Source: Streptococcus massiliensis DSM 18628
GTDB taxonomy: Bacteria; Bacillota; Bacilli; Lactobacillales; Streptococcaceae
Direction of reading: 5' to 3'
Assembly (NCBI RefSeq): GCF_000380065.1
Contig: NZ_KB904364.1
Span: 1-64,000, forward strand
DNA: 64,000 nt
The notes beneath the pieces were generated by a model. That model was given only the letters and a program-made list of their open reading frames with translations. It searched no databases and had not been told where the DNA came from. Positions 63,235 to 64,000 of the stretch are shown here, one piece after another (positions within the stretch are counted from its first letter, which is position 1; the number at the start of each line of letters is the position of its first letter). A program made the position numbers and the translations under genes.

Positions 63235-64000
63235 TTACAATTCTACTTTAGCAACAACCGTTTTCGCTGCTACTTTGCCGAATGTTTCAACCGTTACAGA
63301 TTTAATAGCTTGTGCATTTGTGAAGACAACAACTGTTGAAGTTTCACGACCTGCCGCTTTGATAGCTTCTAAATCAGCTGTCACAAGAAGATCACCTGCT
63401 GCAACTTTTTGTCCTTCTGCAACATGTACTTCAAATGGTTTACCTTCAAGACTGACTGTATCAAGTCCGATATGAACAAGCACTTCAAGACCATTATCAG
63501 TCAAGAGACCAAGAGCGTGTTTTGTAGGGAAAATGCTTGTAACAGTACCTGCTACTGGTGAGTAGATATTCCCATTTTCAGGTTCAACTGCAAATCCGTC
63601 ACCCATCATTTTTTGTGAGAAGACAGGATCTTTCACATCAGAGATAGCAATGACTTCACCGTCAGCAACCGTTTCAACTTCTTCTGTTACACCTTTGTAG
63701 CTCACTTCCGCAGCTTGTGAAGCTGTCATTTGACTCGGAAGAGTTTCAGGAATCACTTCACCTGAGTCAAGTAAGTCTTGAATATCAGATTTCAAAACAT
63801 CCGCTTTTGGTCCATAAATTGCTTGAACACCTTGACCTTTCATCACCAAGCCCATAGCTCCTTCGGCTTTCCATTGCTCTTCTGTACCAACTTTTTCTGC
63901 ATCTTTAACAGTTACACGAAGACGTGTCATACATGCGTCAACATCAACAATGTTTGCACGTCCACCAAGAAGATTGATAATATTCACAGCTTGAGATGCC
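63235..64000 (-). CDS. ptsG: Glucose-type PTS permease, EIIB-EIIA part (5' end outside window)
   Basis: The frame is open to the window edge (255 codons). The visible part holds the end of the EIIB domain, with the phospho-cysteine in VDACMTRLRVTVKDAEKVG and GVQAIYGPKAD, then a linker (about 90-110) and a complete EIIA-Glc domain: SPVAGTVTSIF, LEVLVHIGLDTVSLEG (phospho-His) and TSTVVVFTNAQ. The IIC membrane domain must lie upstream, beyond 64,000. It imports and phosphorylates glucose or a related sugar. Confidence 0.88.
   Translation of the reverse strand, partial: ASQAVNIINLLGGRANIVDVDACMTRLRVTVKDAEKVGTEEQWKAEGAMGLVMKGQGVQAIYGPKADVLKSDIQDLLDSGEVIPETLPSQMTASQAAEVSYKGVTEEVETVADGEVIAISDVKDPVFSQKMMGDGFAVEPENGNIYSPVAGTVTSIFPTKHALGLLTDNGLEVLVHIGLDTVSLEGKPFEVHVAEGQKVAAGDLLVTADLEAIKAAGRETSTVVVFTNAQAIKSVTVETFGKVAAKTVVAKVEL

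Noticed and set aside
1-64000. CRISPR array
   Set aside because: No regularly spaced repeats of 24-48 bp were seen; the repeats present are inverted, tandem duplicates or scattered.

Overview
The window is from a low-GC Gram-positive coccus and is almost certainly Streptococcus. The right-hand part carries streptococcal chromosomal blocks: murI-rdgB-yfcE-cbpB-xerDL-scpA-scpB-rluB-yidD; nrdR-dnaB-dnaI-nitroreductase-der; the SNF2 helicase, murC, paired GNATs, mltG and greA; and acyP next to the lipoprotein-type yidC2. No rRNA or tRNA gene was recognised, and the species was not resolved.

Positions 1 to about 25,380 are accessory DNA: the right part of a Tn1549-like integrative conjugative element (ICE), read almost entirely on the minus strand. 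In transcription order its own genes are KilA-N protein, CD1845-type membrane protein, DUF6017 replication-type protein, PcfB, coupling ATPase VirD4, an SSB-like protein, Maff2, VirB6/TrbL-like protein, a small coiled-coil protein, PrgI and VirB4. Its right end lies inside hsdM, whose N-terminal part remains at 25,380-26,069.

The ICE is heavily invaded. virD4 is cut into three collinear pieces (22,140-22,478; 15,313-15,544; 7,953-9,179) by two integrative mobilizable elements (IMEs) of about 6.1 and 6.6 kb. Each IME has its own large serine recombinase, but they share nearly the same MobQ-type relaxase, DUF3847 protein, TnpW-like protein and oriT. A RIT element (three overlapping tyrosine recombinases between inverted repeats) sits at 2,261-5,731. 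An IS1182-family element cuts virB4 just before its ATPase domain. As it stands the ICE lacks intact VirD4 and VirB4.

At five separate places in the ICE and both IMEs a cargo unit sits between a mobility gene and a terminator. The cargoes are a GNAT, three alpha/beta-type hydrolases, a 65-aa protein, and a SAP-domain plus SnoaL-like pair. The units share an extended -10 promoter at the upstream edge and a 15-bp imperfect palindrome (type CAGTT-N5-AACTG) at the downstream edge. This is the strongest candidate here for an undescribed mobile cassette system.

From 26,146 rightward is core genome: pyrDA, an AI-2E family exporter, an ABC ATPase with a GT-C-like membrane protein, a CPA1 antiporter, the mnmM tRNA-modification pair, ribU behind an FMN riboswitch, trmL, the murI-to-yidD operon, lysA, a TrmH-family gene divergent from acyP, yidC2, greA, mltG, GNATs, murC, SNF2 helicase, SemiSWEET, the nrdR-to-der operon, an endonuclease/exonuclease/phosphatase-family gene, and the 3' end of a glucose-type PTS gene running off the window.
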